Shown here one piece after another: positions 53,180 to 63,665 of a stretch of 64,000 nucleotides of DNA. A program made the translations under genes and the position numbers. Numbering within the stretch: position 1 is the first letter of the stretch; each line of letters opens with the position of its first letter. The notes under the pieces are model-generated. The model was given only the letters and a program-made list of their open reading frames with translations, searched no databases and was not told where the DNA came from. This stretch comes from Acanthococcus lagerstroemiae (taxonomy: Eukaryota; Arthropoda; Insecta; Hemiptera; Eriococcidae): NCBI GenBank assembly GCA_031841125.1, contig CM063113.1, positions 38,222,197 to 38,286,196 of the forward strand, read 5' to 3'.

Positions 53180-54750
53180 CTTTTTATCCATTCATTTTTT
53201 AAACCTGCCTCAAAAATTGCGAAAGAAATTAAGTAACGTCAGATCGATTCGTTTGAATGCATCGGCGAGATAAATCAGATCAAACGCGTAGCTTAATTTA
53301 CACCACCTCGTACGAATCGCTTCCGGGCTTCAAAAAATGTAAAAAAAAAAATCGGAAACGCCGAAACGGCAGCGCCTAAAAAGTCTATTTAGTTTTATTT
53401 AACGTCGTTTTAACGAGGGTAATTTTTTACGGGATCGTGAAAAATATATACGCGTATGTGTTCTGGACGTATCGGCTAGCAAGCCGGTCAGATTTTAAAT
53501 CGCCATTCGGGCCGATTTTAATAGGAACAATTCGTTTAGAAAATCTCATATTTAGAGTAGCGTCGTTTAATTGGAATAAAATGGTGGCGCGAAACGTGTA
53601 CCTGAGAGTAGCAATTAATTGCGAAATTCGCTTAAAACGAGAAGAGAAGAAGCGAGGATCGTTTTGATAAAAAATGGAAAGGCTGTTTCGGATCGTTAGG
53701 GGACCGAACGTTCCTTCCAATTTGTAACTTGAAAAAATCGGGATCATGCGGGTCGTTTCGAGCCATAAAAAAAGTCGACGGAAAATTAAAACGAAAAAAA
53801 AAATGCAAGGGTTAATATCACGAATTTATTTCGATTGGCAGATACGGAATTAGACCGGGCGCTCGGATTATACGGTGGGAGTAACGAGAACAGAAAAACA
53901 GAGAGGAAAGAGAGAGGAGAGAGAAAGAGTGAGAGCGAGAGAGAGAGAGAGAGAAAATAGAGAGAAAGAGATGAAAAAAGGAAAAATACCAGCCAATAGA
54001 ACGAGGCGAAATGTATTCATTAAAAGCGGTGATTTTTTATATACGGAATTTGAGAAACGTTTTTTCGCCCTCTGCTAAAAAAAAAAAATAAATAAATAAA
54101 TAAAAGTACCCATATATAAAAGCGTTTTATCGGAACAGCAACTCTCAGAATGAAATTAATTATATCGAATAGGAAGCAAATGAAAGGATAAACAAATATA
54201 TTCGCATTTCAAACTCTGGAGAGTGGAGAACGAATATATTTGTATGGCGGTATTGGGAAAATAATATAAAAAAATGGAAACGAGAGTTGAAAACTGACTG
54301 TAACTTGAGATAAAAGCCTAAATTAAATTTCGAAATAAAAATACGGGTCTGCGTTTAATGGATTTTACGAAAATACAAAATTAATTAGCGCCCAGATTTT
54401 CCAGCCTGCTCAAAACAGATTTAATAGATTTTTTTTTCGTTTACTCGCGACGCGACTGTACCAGTGGAAATTAAAATTCGCTACTCCTCCCTCCGGAGGG
54501 CTTTTCGGGTTTTCTAATGAATAGCGCCTGTTAATGGCAGGGCCAATGAAATTCTAATATTTCTTCTGGTTGCAAATTATGGCGGACTTTACTACTCGTG
54601 CGTTAGTGGGCGTCCTAAATTTCTATAATATTTTACTAGCGATGACAAATTCTTCGCGTATTTGGGACCCTTGCCCGAATATTTTTCGCATCCATTTTCC
54701 AAGTTCCAACCCAAAAACTGTGTGTGTTTTTTAAACCAGTGTACTCGAGT
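53180..54750. other. CpG-containing unique island 6
   Basis: Unique sequence with CpG-containing words, no match to repeats in the window and no supported exon. Includes poly-A runs near 53340 and 54080 and a GA-rich tract. Likely ancestral host noncoding DNA. Confidence 0.4.
53886..53975 (+). repeat. GA-rich purine tract
   Basis: Almost pure purine run of about 90 bases with GAGAGA stretches, able in principle to bind GAGA-type factors or form a triplex. A 67-codon R/E-rich frame across it is a translation of the tract. Confidence 0.85.
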
Positions 54751-55260
54751 TCGACAGCCTTAGTCTAGGATTCGTCCTCCGACAAGAGAAGTACGCAGGT
54801 GTGTGTACACGTGGGTATTGGGGGAAATATTGCCTCTCTAAAAGGCATGCATTTATCACCACAGGAATGAAAAATGAAATTCACAGGAACAATAAACTCT
54901 TTCCACAGGAAAAATTTATATACAGCAAGAAAATAAATATTTCCCGGTAAAAAAAAAAACATGATCAGGAAAAGTGACGAATGAACTGTAGAAAGACAAA
55001 TAATCCCGAGAGAAAAAAAAATCACGAACGATATTTAAAACACCCGTGATTATCAGGAATTTAATGTTTATGACAAATTAAAAATTAACATTATGGACTA
55101 AATCTATCAATTTGATATTTTAGGACAGGCTGAGTGGGTTAGATCTCCTAGAAGTCTCGGATCGTCGATAGGTTTTTTTTTCTGAAGGTGCATGGGTAAA
55201 AGAAGAGGCGAAAACGCCGCCATTCCTGTCATTTTCGAATAGGAATCTGAAATGGAGAAG
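54751..55260. other. unassigned; repeated CACAGGAA words
   Basis: CACAGGAA or TCAGGAA words recur at 54859, 54881, 54905 and 54965. A minus-strand frame of 86 codons is AT-driven. Nothing else recognised. Confidence 0.4.
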
Positions 55261-55261
55261 A

Positions 55262-55640
55262 CACTGATCACCACCCTCAGCCCTCTCCCCCACATGGGGT
55301 ACCCTCTTTCATCATGAGACCCCTCCTCCAGAGCCTCCATCTCCAACACGTACCTTCTCCCTCACACCGTGCCTCTTCCCCCGCACGAGTCCTCTCGTCC
55401 AACACAATCCTCACAACAAAGCTTTTCCTCACGATCCCCTTTTCCAATAAGACTCTCTCTCTCTAACCATAAATTCCCTTCCCAACCACAACCTCCTTCT
55501 CTACCAAGAGTTCGCACATATTCCGGGCCTCCCTCACTATGACCCCCTTACCCCATCACATCCCCCATCTCAAGCCCCTCCTCAATCACGAACTCTTGCT
55601 CCAATCACCACCTTCACGAGATCTTCCCCTCCTGAGAAAA
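55262..55640. repeat. pyrimidine-rich degenerate minisatellite
   Basis: About 380 bases are C/T/A-rich and almost free of G on the plus strand. Loosely repeated units resemble CACGA-CCCTCTCCCA-CACGA, about 25 bp each. Confidence 0.7.
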
Positions 55641-55869
55641 AAATCTCGTTCATACACCTAATATAAATGCTGTGTGACGTATCTCGTGATTTTTATTTTA
55701 AATGTGTGGGATTTCTAATTATTTTCCTGTGTACTTTATTCCTGTGCAAATTCTTTACTTTCCTGGGCTATTCTATATTCCCCTTTCTTAAAAGAAAAGT
55801 TAAAATTTTAAATGCTTCAAAAATTTACATTTTTACCGAGTAGCAAACAAATAAACTAGAATGTTAGTC
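55641..55869. other. unassigned sequence
   Basis: AT-rich and noncoding. Nothing recognised. Confidence 0.4.
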
Positions 55870-57945
55870 TTAAGGAATTCTAAGTATGAAAGAGGTTCGA
55901 AAGTTGAAAACGAACTTTGAAAAGTCTTAAACAGTCTCACTCGTGCCCTGAAAATTTTTTAAATGAGCCTCAAAGAGCGTCTACCTGTTTTAAATAAGTA
56001 TGGAGGAATCTTCTTTGACCAAGCCTTGAGAAGTCTAAATAAAGTCGAAGACTTTCTAAAAGTTTTAAACGGGCCTGCAATAGACATTGAATAAGAAACA
56101 AGAACTATGCAGAGTCTTAAACAAGTCTAGGAGAGTGTTAACGGGGCATCCGTCTTAAAGAATTTTGAACAGTCTTGACGAATCTTTAAAAAGTTTATAG
56201 GAGCCACGAAGAGCGTCTGTCTATCTTCTCAAATAAATACTGAAGAATCTTTTCTGACTAAGCTTTGACGAGTCCAAATAAAGTGAAAGAGCCGTGAAAA
56301 GTCTTTAACGGAACTCCTACAGACAGTGAAACATAAACAAGAGCCTTACCGAGTCTTGAGTTAGTCTAGGAGAGTCTTAATTGGAACATCCGTTTGATGA
56401 GTCTTAAACACGTTTTGAACAGTCGCGATGAATTTTAAAAAAAATTTATAAGAGCCTTGAAGAGGGTCTACCTGTCTTAAATATGTATGGTAGAATCTTT
56501 TTTGACCGAGCCATGAAGAGTCTAAATAAAGTGAAAGAGTCTTGAAAAGTCTTGAACGGGCCTTCAATAGACAGTAAATCGTAAATAAGACCCTTACAGT
56601 CTTGAGCAAGTCTATGAGAATCTTAATAGAACGTCAGTCTTGAAGAGTGTTAAACAAGTCTTGAACAGTCTTGAAGAATTTTAAGAAAATTTATAACAGC
56701 CTCGAAGAGGGTCTATATGGCTTAAATAAGTACGGAAGAATTTCTTTTGTCCAACCCTAGACGAGTCTAAATAAAGTCGAAGACTTAAAAAGTATTAAAG
56801 CGGCCTTCCATAGGCAGCGAAGCCTTACAGAGTCTCGAACCAGTCTAGGAGAGTCTTACTGAAACATTTAGTCTTAAATGAGTTTTGAACAGTCTTGAGT
56901 CTTGATAAATCTTTAAAAAGTTTATGAGCCGCGAAAAACGTCCACCTTATTGAAATAAATATGGAAAAATCTTTTTTTGACCAAGCCTTAAAAAGTCTAA
57001 ATAAAATCTATTTCAAAAAGTCTGAAACGAGCCTTCAACAGATATTGAATCATAAATAAGAGCCTTACCGAGTCTTGAGCAAGTCTAGAAGAGTCTGAAT
57101 AGAATACTAGTCTTGAAGAGTTTTGAACGAGTCTTGAACTATCTTGCCGAATTTAAAAAAAGTTTCTAAGAGCTTCGAAGTTTCGAAGGTGCTAAAAAGT
57201 TTTAATCATGGTTTGAAATAGTAATGAAGAGTTGCAAATGAGCAAATGAGTTCTGAATAATTTTTTTAGTAACTCTGAAGAGGCCAAAAAAAGAAAAAGA
57301 ATCTTGAAGAGTTTTGAACAACTCTGAGAAAGTTTAAAAAATTCTACATGAGTACTGATGATTGAAAAGTCTTAGTCTTTGGCTTAAATAAGTACGGAAG
57401 AATCTTTTTAGTCCAATCCTTGACGAGTCTAAACAAAGTTGAAGACTTAAAAAGTATTAAACCGGCCTTCAATAGACACTGAATCATAAACAAGAGCCTT
57501 ACGGAGTATTCGAGCAAGTCTATGAGAGTCTTAATGAAGCATTAGTCTTAAAGGAATCTTGAACAGTCTTGAGTCTTAACGAATCTTTTAAAAGCTTATA
57601 AGGGCCTCGAAGAACGTCGTCTACCTTATTGAAATAAACACGGAAGAATCTTTTTTGACCAAGCCTTGAAAAGTCTAGAAAAATCGAAGCGTTTCGAAAA
57701 ATCTAAATAAAGTTGAGTTTTAAAAAATCTTAAACGAGCCTTCAACAAATACTGAATCATAAATAAGAGCCTTATCGAGTCTCGAGCAAGTCTAGAAGAG
57801 TCTGAATAGGACATTAGTCTTTAAGAGTTTTAAACGAGTCTTGAATAGTCTCACCGAATCTTTAAAAAGTTTTTAAGAGCTTCGAGGAGTATCTACCTAG
57901 CTTAAATAAGTACAGAAGAATCTCTTTGGACTAAGCCTTGACGAG
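55870..57945 (+). repeat. satellite-like array, about eight units of roughly 240 bp
   Basis: The anchor GGAAGAATCTTTTTTGACCAAGCC, with variants, recurs near 56016, 56255, 56503, 56748, 56978, 57411, 57657 and 57929. This gives periods of 230-272 bp and one double-length unit. Within units, short AGTCTTGAA-, GAGTCTTAA- and AAACGAGTCTTGAAC-like words recur every ten to twelve bases, so the unit itself grew from a shorter repeat. A LINE fragment abuts the right end. Confidence 0.9.
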
Positions 57946-58770
57946 TCGAAGTAACTTCTCACAAATAAGGTCATTTGGATAATGCTGAAATTGTTTTCTA
58001 TATAATATAAAATATGTATCGTAAAAATTTTTCTTGAATTTTTTCAATTTGTTGATTGAGTTTTTTTGATTTAACGTGTGCCAAATGATGGATCCAAATT
58101 CTAGTCTAGACCTTATTAACGAGGGATATAAAATTAATAGGGTATAAGTTTTAAATAATGATTGGGCATTTCTACAAGGAAAGTCGAGTATGGATTTTGC
58201 AGATTTTATTACATGATTGAAGTGAGGAATAAATGACGATTTAGAGTCAAGAATCACACCCAGGTCGCTAATTTCCAATTAGCTTTCCAATGAATGTCCT
58301 CCTATGGTATATTGCAAAGCTATGGGGTTTTGTTTTTTAGTGATGATTATTTGGCAAAATTTTTTTTTTTAAATTAAGAGGCAGGTTATTTTCTTTACAC
58401 CAGGCAGCAAAGATATTAAGGTCATCTTGGAGCTTAATGAGGTCAACACTATCTTTGATTAATTTATCAAGCTTCCAGTTATCAGCATAAAGAGGACGTG
58501 GCAGTTCCTTAACTTGAAGGGGAGATTATTAATAAATAAATCAGAAAGGAGTGGACCGAGATGAGACCCCTGGGGTACCCCTGAAATATTTATATATGAT
58601 TTGAAAATTGCTCCTGTGAAGTGTACGTTCTGTACTCTATTCAGAAGGTATGTCTTCAATTGCGATATTAACTCGCGAGAGAAGCCGAGTGACTGCAGTT
58701 TTATAAAAAGAATGTTGTGGTCTACTTCGTCAAATGCCTTCTGAAAGTCTGTATTTATATGACATCAGTC
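57946..58770 (-). mobile_element. LINE fragment 5: Jockey/CR1-like reverse transcriptase
   Basis: Minus strand, several frames: QKAFDEVDHNILFIKL (motif A region, about 58735-58690), then LKTYLLNRVQNVHF. Next SGVPQGSHLGPLLSDLFINN (about 58585-58525), and a catalytic box reading YADN in place of YADD (about 58480). LQDDLNIFAAWCKENNLPLN follows (about 58435-58380). The last frame (58278-57931) holds DLGVILDSKSSFIPHFNHV and a LYPSLIRSRLEFGSIIW stretch. This order is that of Jockey/CR1-type ORF2. Frameshifts and the lost second aspartate mark it as dead. It lacks 5' sequence beyond about 58770 and runs into satellite at its 3' end. Confidence 0.88.
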
Positions 58771-59074
58771 TGGTACCCACCATCACAGTTTTTTTGCTCT
58801 TGAGTCGAGGAAAGTACTTAAATGGAGAGGAGGGCGGATCTGTGACTGAGCCCCCATCCAGCCAAGGAAAAAGTATCTTAATCGCAAAACCCCCTCCTTA
58901 CTTAAATTCTGGATACGGACCTGTGAGATGATGTGGATCAACAAGAAGAAATGGCTATTCGCCCATAGGAAATGACCCTGAATTCTGAGAACACGTGACT
59001 GTTCCTTAACAGCAAAATGTTACATATTATGCGCAAATTGTTGACTATTGTTGATATACATACATAATCCGAAG
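58771..59074. other. unassigned; GC-rich MITE-like blocks
   Basis: CCCCCTCCTTACTTAAATTC followed by GGATACGGACCTG (58890-58923) looks like the right end of a small element. GGATACGGACCTG also occurs at 27363-27375. No left end was matched. Confidence 0.35.
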
Positions 59075-59238
59075 CAGGGTTGGGCAAAATTTCAATCCTC
59101 AGGCATTTTAAATCCAAATTTCCAACAATCCTGATTTTGGATTTCAAATCCTTTTTCAAAAAGGATTTCGGATCTCGGATTCAACTCCTAATTATTAGCA
59201 AAGGATTTACATTTGATGATACCAAAAATAATTAAAAT
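59075..59238. mobile_element. hAT-like element piece with GGATT/AATCC words
   Basis: Starts CAGGGTTGGGCAAAA, a hAT-like terminal motif close to CAGAGATGGGC of the element at 18673. At least ten GGATT or AATCC words lie within 165 bases, mostly in mixed orientation. The right end and target duplication were not found. Confidence 0.55.
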
Positions 59239-59239
59239 C

Positions 59240-59489
59240 CAAATCCAAAAATAGGGTGCTTGCAGCGTTGCGCTGCGGCAAACACCCTAAACATTCTCAT
59301 TTCATCAATTTTAACAATTTACCATCAACTTATTCATATCTTGAAAATCAAACCTTATACATATTGATAGCTTTTTGCATACTTTTTATTGTCGTACTCT
59401 GCGAATGCGAAGAAAGCTCATTTGGTCACCTGTTACAGTTCATTCGGAATAAGAACTGCAAAAATGGCGATGCATCATGTGGGCTGTAG
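59240..59489 (+). other. small open frame with hydrophobic segment, unidentified
   Basis: A 77-codon frame (59256-59489). The second half has a signal-like hydrophobic stretch (LYILIAFCILFIVVLCECEE) followed by a short tail with two cysteines (CKNGDASC). This resembles a small secreted peptide in outline, but no methionine directly precedes the hydrophobic part. The frame starts in a GC hairpin (GGGTGCTTGCAGC...GCGGCAAACACCC, 59243-59277). No family is recognised. It could be a relic exon or chance. Confidence 0.25.
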
Positions 59490-59493
59490 GCAG

Positions 59494-60200
59494 GGGCAAA
59501 ACTGTAGGGGTGTGGAGGGTTGAAACATCCCCCCCCTCAATAATTTGACAGTTGGCAAATTTTGAAACTGTTCATTTGAATTTTTCATTTTTTATGAATG
59601 TTTGTTTGTTTATTTATTTTTCAGATATAAAAAATTTCGATGGAAAATCGGCAAATTTTTAATTTTTTTTAAATTTTGTCGTCGAATTTTTAGTTAAAAA
59701 AAAATATTTGTCAAATTTTTCTTCTCCACCTCCCCAAACTGAAAGTTGAATTTCATTTCAGAAAATGGAGTACCCTGGACTCTTGTCAGAGACTAGTCAG
59801 TCAAAAGCCGGAGGTTTCAAGCTGAGTATCGAAAGTTATCTGATAGGTTGAAACAAAGCTGAAATGTGGAAGACATTTCGAAAATCTGAAAATCGGTAGC
59901 AATCGTTGGATTTCAAATTTTAATGAATTTTTACTAGATTCTCTGTTTGACCTGGAACCTGAAATTCAAGAAAATTGAACATTTTATTAAAATCTAAGAG
60001 TTGAAAGCAAAAGATTTATCTTCCAATGTCACAAGCTGAATCCGATAGCAAAAAATGTTCTACTGTTTAATTTACGGGTTTTGGTCTCGGTGAATACAGG
60101 AGAGAAATTTAGTCTGGAATAAAAGTCAAAACTCCGTGTGTTTTTTCCATAAGAATGAAAGGGAACTTGTCCTGAAACTTTGTACGTTTTTTTTTTTTAT
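59494..60200 (+). repeat. modular repeat, modules A, B and C
   Basis: Module A (CAGGGGCAAAACTGTAGGGG to about 59763) is followed by B (GGAGTACCCTGGACTC...TTTAGTCTGGAATAAAAG) and the start of C (CAAAACTCCGTGTG, AATGAAAGGGAACTTG, GGTACCAATTTAGGAG). It matches 61615-62289 over most of its length. It ends against a hAT transposase relic. Confidence 0.85.
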
Positions 60201-60204
60201 TATT

Positions 60205-60750
60205 TTATTGGTACCAATTTAGGAGAGGAATCAGAGGCAATTCAGATTGGATTTCGTAATTTTTTAAAGGAGTGTCAGAAATTGTTCTGGTGCCTCTCCT
60301 CAAAGGCAACTCTTCTTCGATTTGAATATCTTTTTCCTCTAATTCTTTGTTCGTAACATGATCAAATTTATTGGTAATTTCAACAATTTTCTCAAAATCA
60401 TTTCTTAATTGCTGAATTTTTCTGACCATTTCATTAACCTGTCTCCATGAAGTTATGTAATCTAGATTGATGGTTTGCAAGTATTTGGAAACAGGTGTCG
60501 TCATTTCAAAAATCGCCAAAAAAATTATTGCTGTAAGGATGGTCTCATACTTCAACAGTTGATTTAATAATGTAATTGCTTCATGTTTTGTACTTGCAGC
60601 AAAGGACTTTTGTCGGTAGAAATAACCTTTAAGGCATTAATTACGTTCAAAAATACAGCTTCAGTCTTAATTACATCTATTTCCATTAAGGTGTCGACAA
60701 CGGCATTTTTCCAATTCTCCAACAGCGAGCTATAATAACTTCTAGTCTTT
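60205..60750 (-). pseudogene. hAT transposase remnant, middle region
   Basis: A 116-codon minus-strand frame (60555-60205) reads KYETILTAIIFLAIFEMTTP, then SKYLQTINLDYITSWRQVNE and a long helical stretch ending with an RRGTRTISD-like basic tail. Upstream on a shifted frame, to about 60750, is SSLLENWKNAVVDTL and LLNQLLKYE. This matches the region of ZMYM1/KIAA-type hAT transposases lying before the C-terminal dimerisation domain, where the family has SKYLQ-K-LNYL-AW and L---RNDF. A frameshift at about 60560 and missing N- and C-terminal parts show it is dead. It may derive from the same transposase type as 24091-24350, whose retained part does not overlap this one. Confidence 0.72.
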
Positions 60751-60759
60751 TAGGCTGTA

Positions 60760-60900
60760 TTAATTTTTTTTCTCACCTTCGGCCGCCCTCAAGCCGAGGC
60801 CGCCTCGGGACGTTTCCCAGTTAACCGGCTTTCAGACCGCCCCTGTGCACTAAATTGCACAAAATGGGCACAAAATTATGACACTAGTTTCACCGGCTCC
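60760..60900. other. GC-rich junction sequence
   Basis: GGCCGCCCTCAAGCCGAGGCCGCC and a CCGGCTTTCAGACCGCCCCTG stretch, unlike either neighbour. It could be the end of a small DNA element. Unresolved. Confidence 0.35.
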
Positions 60901-60919
60901 CCCTCTTTTCATCCACAGA

Positions 60920-61012
60920 CATTTCATCCACGAGACACTTCGTCCACGAAACACTTCGTCCAATGAGACATTTCGTCCACGACAAATTTAGTCCAGGGAA
61001 ATTATGTCCAAA
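60920..61012 (+). repeat. minisatellite of (G)ACA(T/C)TTCGTCCACGA units
   Basis: Five to six degenerate 16-17-bp units containing ATTTCATCCAC, ACTTCGTCCAC, ATTTCGTCCAC and AATTTAGTCCAG. Similar GGACATTTTGTC words occur at 5175-5230. Confidence 0.85.
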
Positions 61013-61614
61013 ACCTTTTGGTCTTAGGTTCGTCCGAAATCATTTTTAGCAGAAATATGTACTCAAAATTTTTTATAAGACTATACGATGTACGAGAATC
61101 TTACATACATATAGGATAATATTACGTTATTTAAAAATGAAACGTAATGAGAATAATGATCGAGGAATTAAAGGAAGCAAAATGCCGCCGTTTTACAAAA
61201 AAACAAAAAAAAACAACTACATTAGCTGAAAGGGAGAACTAGATTCTAGGACAAGTGTGTCATTTCAAGATGATTGTCATGTGCTCAATTTGATTAACTA
61301 AATCCTGAAGTGAACACTTGTGTATTGTTATTTTTTGGCGTTTATAATTTCTTGTACTATGGAGTAGACTGAAGACAAATTAACGGATTTGGTACGCGAG
61401 GTGAGAGATCGTCCTGTCCTATGGGATCCTCACCACCCTGAGAAGAAGTCCCGTACAGAGAAACTTCTTGGGTTTCACTTGTCTCCTTTCTTGTGAGAAT
61501 GCAGTTATGATTGCCGCTGCAATAACAGCGTCTTCGTCGTAACTCATCCTCAAACGAAAATAATACCACTAAACACGACAACTTAATTCAGCCTCAAAAG
61601 GAGCGCTACATCGG
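61013..61614 (-). other. mostly unassigned; possible N-terminus of a Harbinger-type protein
   Basis: On the minus strand near 61548-61440 a frame reads MSYDEDAVIAAAIITAFSQE followed by a basic RRQVKPKKF. This recalls the start of PIF/Harbinger nucleases (acidic start, then a basic KKRFWV-like motif), but only about 35 residues fit and the rest does not. Weak. Confidence 0.2.
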
Positions 61615-62289
61615 CAGGGGCGAAACTATAGAGGGGTGGGGGGTTGAAACAACCCCCCAATAATTTGGCAGTCGGCAGATTTTGAAACTGCTCATTTAAA
61701 TTTTTCATTTTTTATGAATGTTTGTTTGTTTGTTTGTTTATTTTTTTTTCAATTAAATAATATTCCGATGATAAATTGACAAATTTTTAATTTTTTTTAA
61801 ATTTTGTCGTCGAATTTTTAGTTTTTAAAAAATATTTGTCGGCAAATTTTTTTTTCTCCACCTCCCCAACCTGAAAGTCAAATTTCGTTTCTGAAAATGG
61901 AATACCCTGGACTCCTGTCAGAGACTAGTCAAAAGCCTAAGATTTCAAGCTGAGTATCGAAAGTTGTCTGAAAGCTTGAAACAAAGCTGAAATGTGGAAG
62001 ACATTTCGAAAATCTGAAAGTCTGTAGCAAACATTGCATTTCGAATTTCAATGACTATTCTGTTTTTACTATAGATGCTCTGTTTGACCTAGAGCCTGAA
62101 ATCTGAGAAAGTTGAACATTTTATTAAAATCTAAAAGTTGAAAGCAACAGACTTATTTTCCAATGTCACAAGCTGAATCCGATAGCAAATGTTTTATTGT
62201 TTAATTTACTGGTTTTGGTTTGGTGAATACCTATAGGAGGGAAATTTAGTCTGGAACAAAAGTCAAAACTCCATGTGTTTTTTTCCATA
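61615..62289 (+). repeat. modular repeat, modules A, B and part of C, left of LINE insertion
   Basis: CAGGGGCGAAACTATAGAGG start, T-rich centre, then GGAATACCCTGGACTCCTGT and onward to CAAAACTCCATGTG. About 85-90 percent like 59494-60145 by eye. Interrupted at about 62289 by a LINE, after which module C resumes at 63666. Confidence 0.85.
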
Positions 62290-63665
62290 CTTATCCAATC
62301 ACAGATAGACTTTGGAGCTCAAGTTTACGGACTAGCTCCACCAAATACCCTCAAAATGCTCGACACAATCCAAAACTCAACCCTTCGAATAGTATCAGGA
62401 GCCCTCCGCACCAGTCCATCCATCAGTCTTTGTGCGGAAATGGCCGAACCTCCCCTACCCTACCGCAGAATGATCCTCTACTACAAATACTTGCTCAAAA
62501 TATCCCAAAATCCCAACTCACCACTTTCCACAGACGTGGTTAATGATCCACCTCAATCAAACTCCCCCAACATTCGATCAATTATATGTAGAACAAACCA
62601 CAAACACTCACTTATCTCTCTCACCCCTACTACCCATATACACAGACCCACCACCGTGGAAACTCATACCAGCAACTTTCCATCTGGAACTATCTTTACA
62701 TTGCAAAAGATCAACATCTCCTCACACTTTCAAATTCCTCTTTGGCAAACTCCTCGAACGATACCCCGAGTACCTATTATGCTACACAAACGGTTCCAAA
62801 AAAAATAATCGCACAGGTTGTTCATATTCCCTCGGGTCAAAAATCCAAGCTCACAGACTACCCAATTCAGCATATATTCACACCGCCAAACTCGCTGCAA
62901 TTTTCTGCTGCATTCGAAATTTCCCTAATATCACCAATAAAGCAATTATTGCCGCCGACTCACGATCGACCCTCCAATCAATCAGCGTAATGTTCTCTAC
63001 ACATCCATTAGTACAATGCATACAACTCATAATCCACGTACTTAACACACTAGGAAAACAGGTAGTATTCGTCTGGATCCCAGGCCATATTGGCATTGCA
63101 CAAGCTGACTTAGTCGACGAAACCGCTCGAACAGCAACATCCCGCCCTAAAGTAGAAAAACTAACAATCAAAACACCCGAAGACCTTGCAGTCACATACC
63201 GATTAAAAATTCTTTCCTCTTGTCACCAATCTTGGCATAAAGAATCCAACAACAAACTTCGTGCAGTAAAAAAGAAACCGATTCCTTGGGTCATCTCCAA
63301 CCGGAAATCACGAATAAGTAATAGCACGACTTAGAATTGGGCATGCTCGCCTCACTCACCTGCACCTCCTCAATCCATAGATATTCCCTCGCAATGCCCT
63401 AAGTGCTCCTCAAATGAAGTCACTTTCGAATATATACTTTACTGCCCTTCACTTGACTCTCATCACCAAAAACATCAACTACCACCTACAACGAAAATCA
63501 TGCTCCAGAACAACCCAATGACAATAGATGAATCATCTCCTTCCTCTACGACACAGACCTCTTTCCATTAATTTAACCATCCCGTATAGCTCTCTTGGTG
63601 TAGCTAGTGGCTCGTAAATAAACAAATAAAAAATAATAATTAATTAATTTAAGAAGAAAAAAAAA
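62290..63665 (+). mobile_element. LINE fragment 6: RT thumb, RNase H and zinc finger, 5' truncated
   Basis: The first frame (to about 62730) has the post-RT region LDTIQNSTLRIVSGALRTSP and EPPLPYRRM, typical of Jockey/I/R1-like ORF2. After a frameshift the second frame carries an RNase H domain: CYTNGSK (about 62780), AKLAAIF, AIIAADSRSTLQSI (about 62941-62982) and VWIPGHIGIAQADLVDETAR (about 63072-63130). The first catalytic Asp of the family (YTDGS) is Asn and the family's Glu (TAEL) is Lys, so RNase H is inactive. Another frame has RLRIGHARLTHLHLLN and a C-terminal CPKCSSNEVTFEYILYC zinc-finger-like end. The 3' tail is A-rich (TAAATAAACAAATAAAAAAT). It is inserted in a modular repeat and no clear target duplication was found. 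Confidence 0.88.

Noticed and set aside
53875..54078. Arginine/glutamate-rich 67-codon frame
   Set aside because: Product of the GA-rich purine tract.
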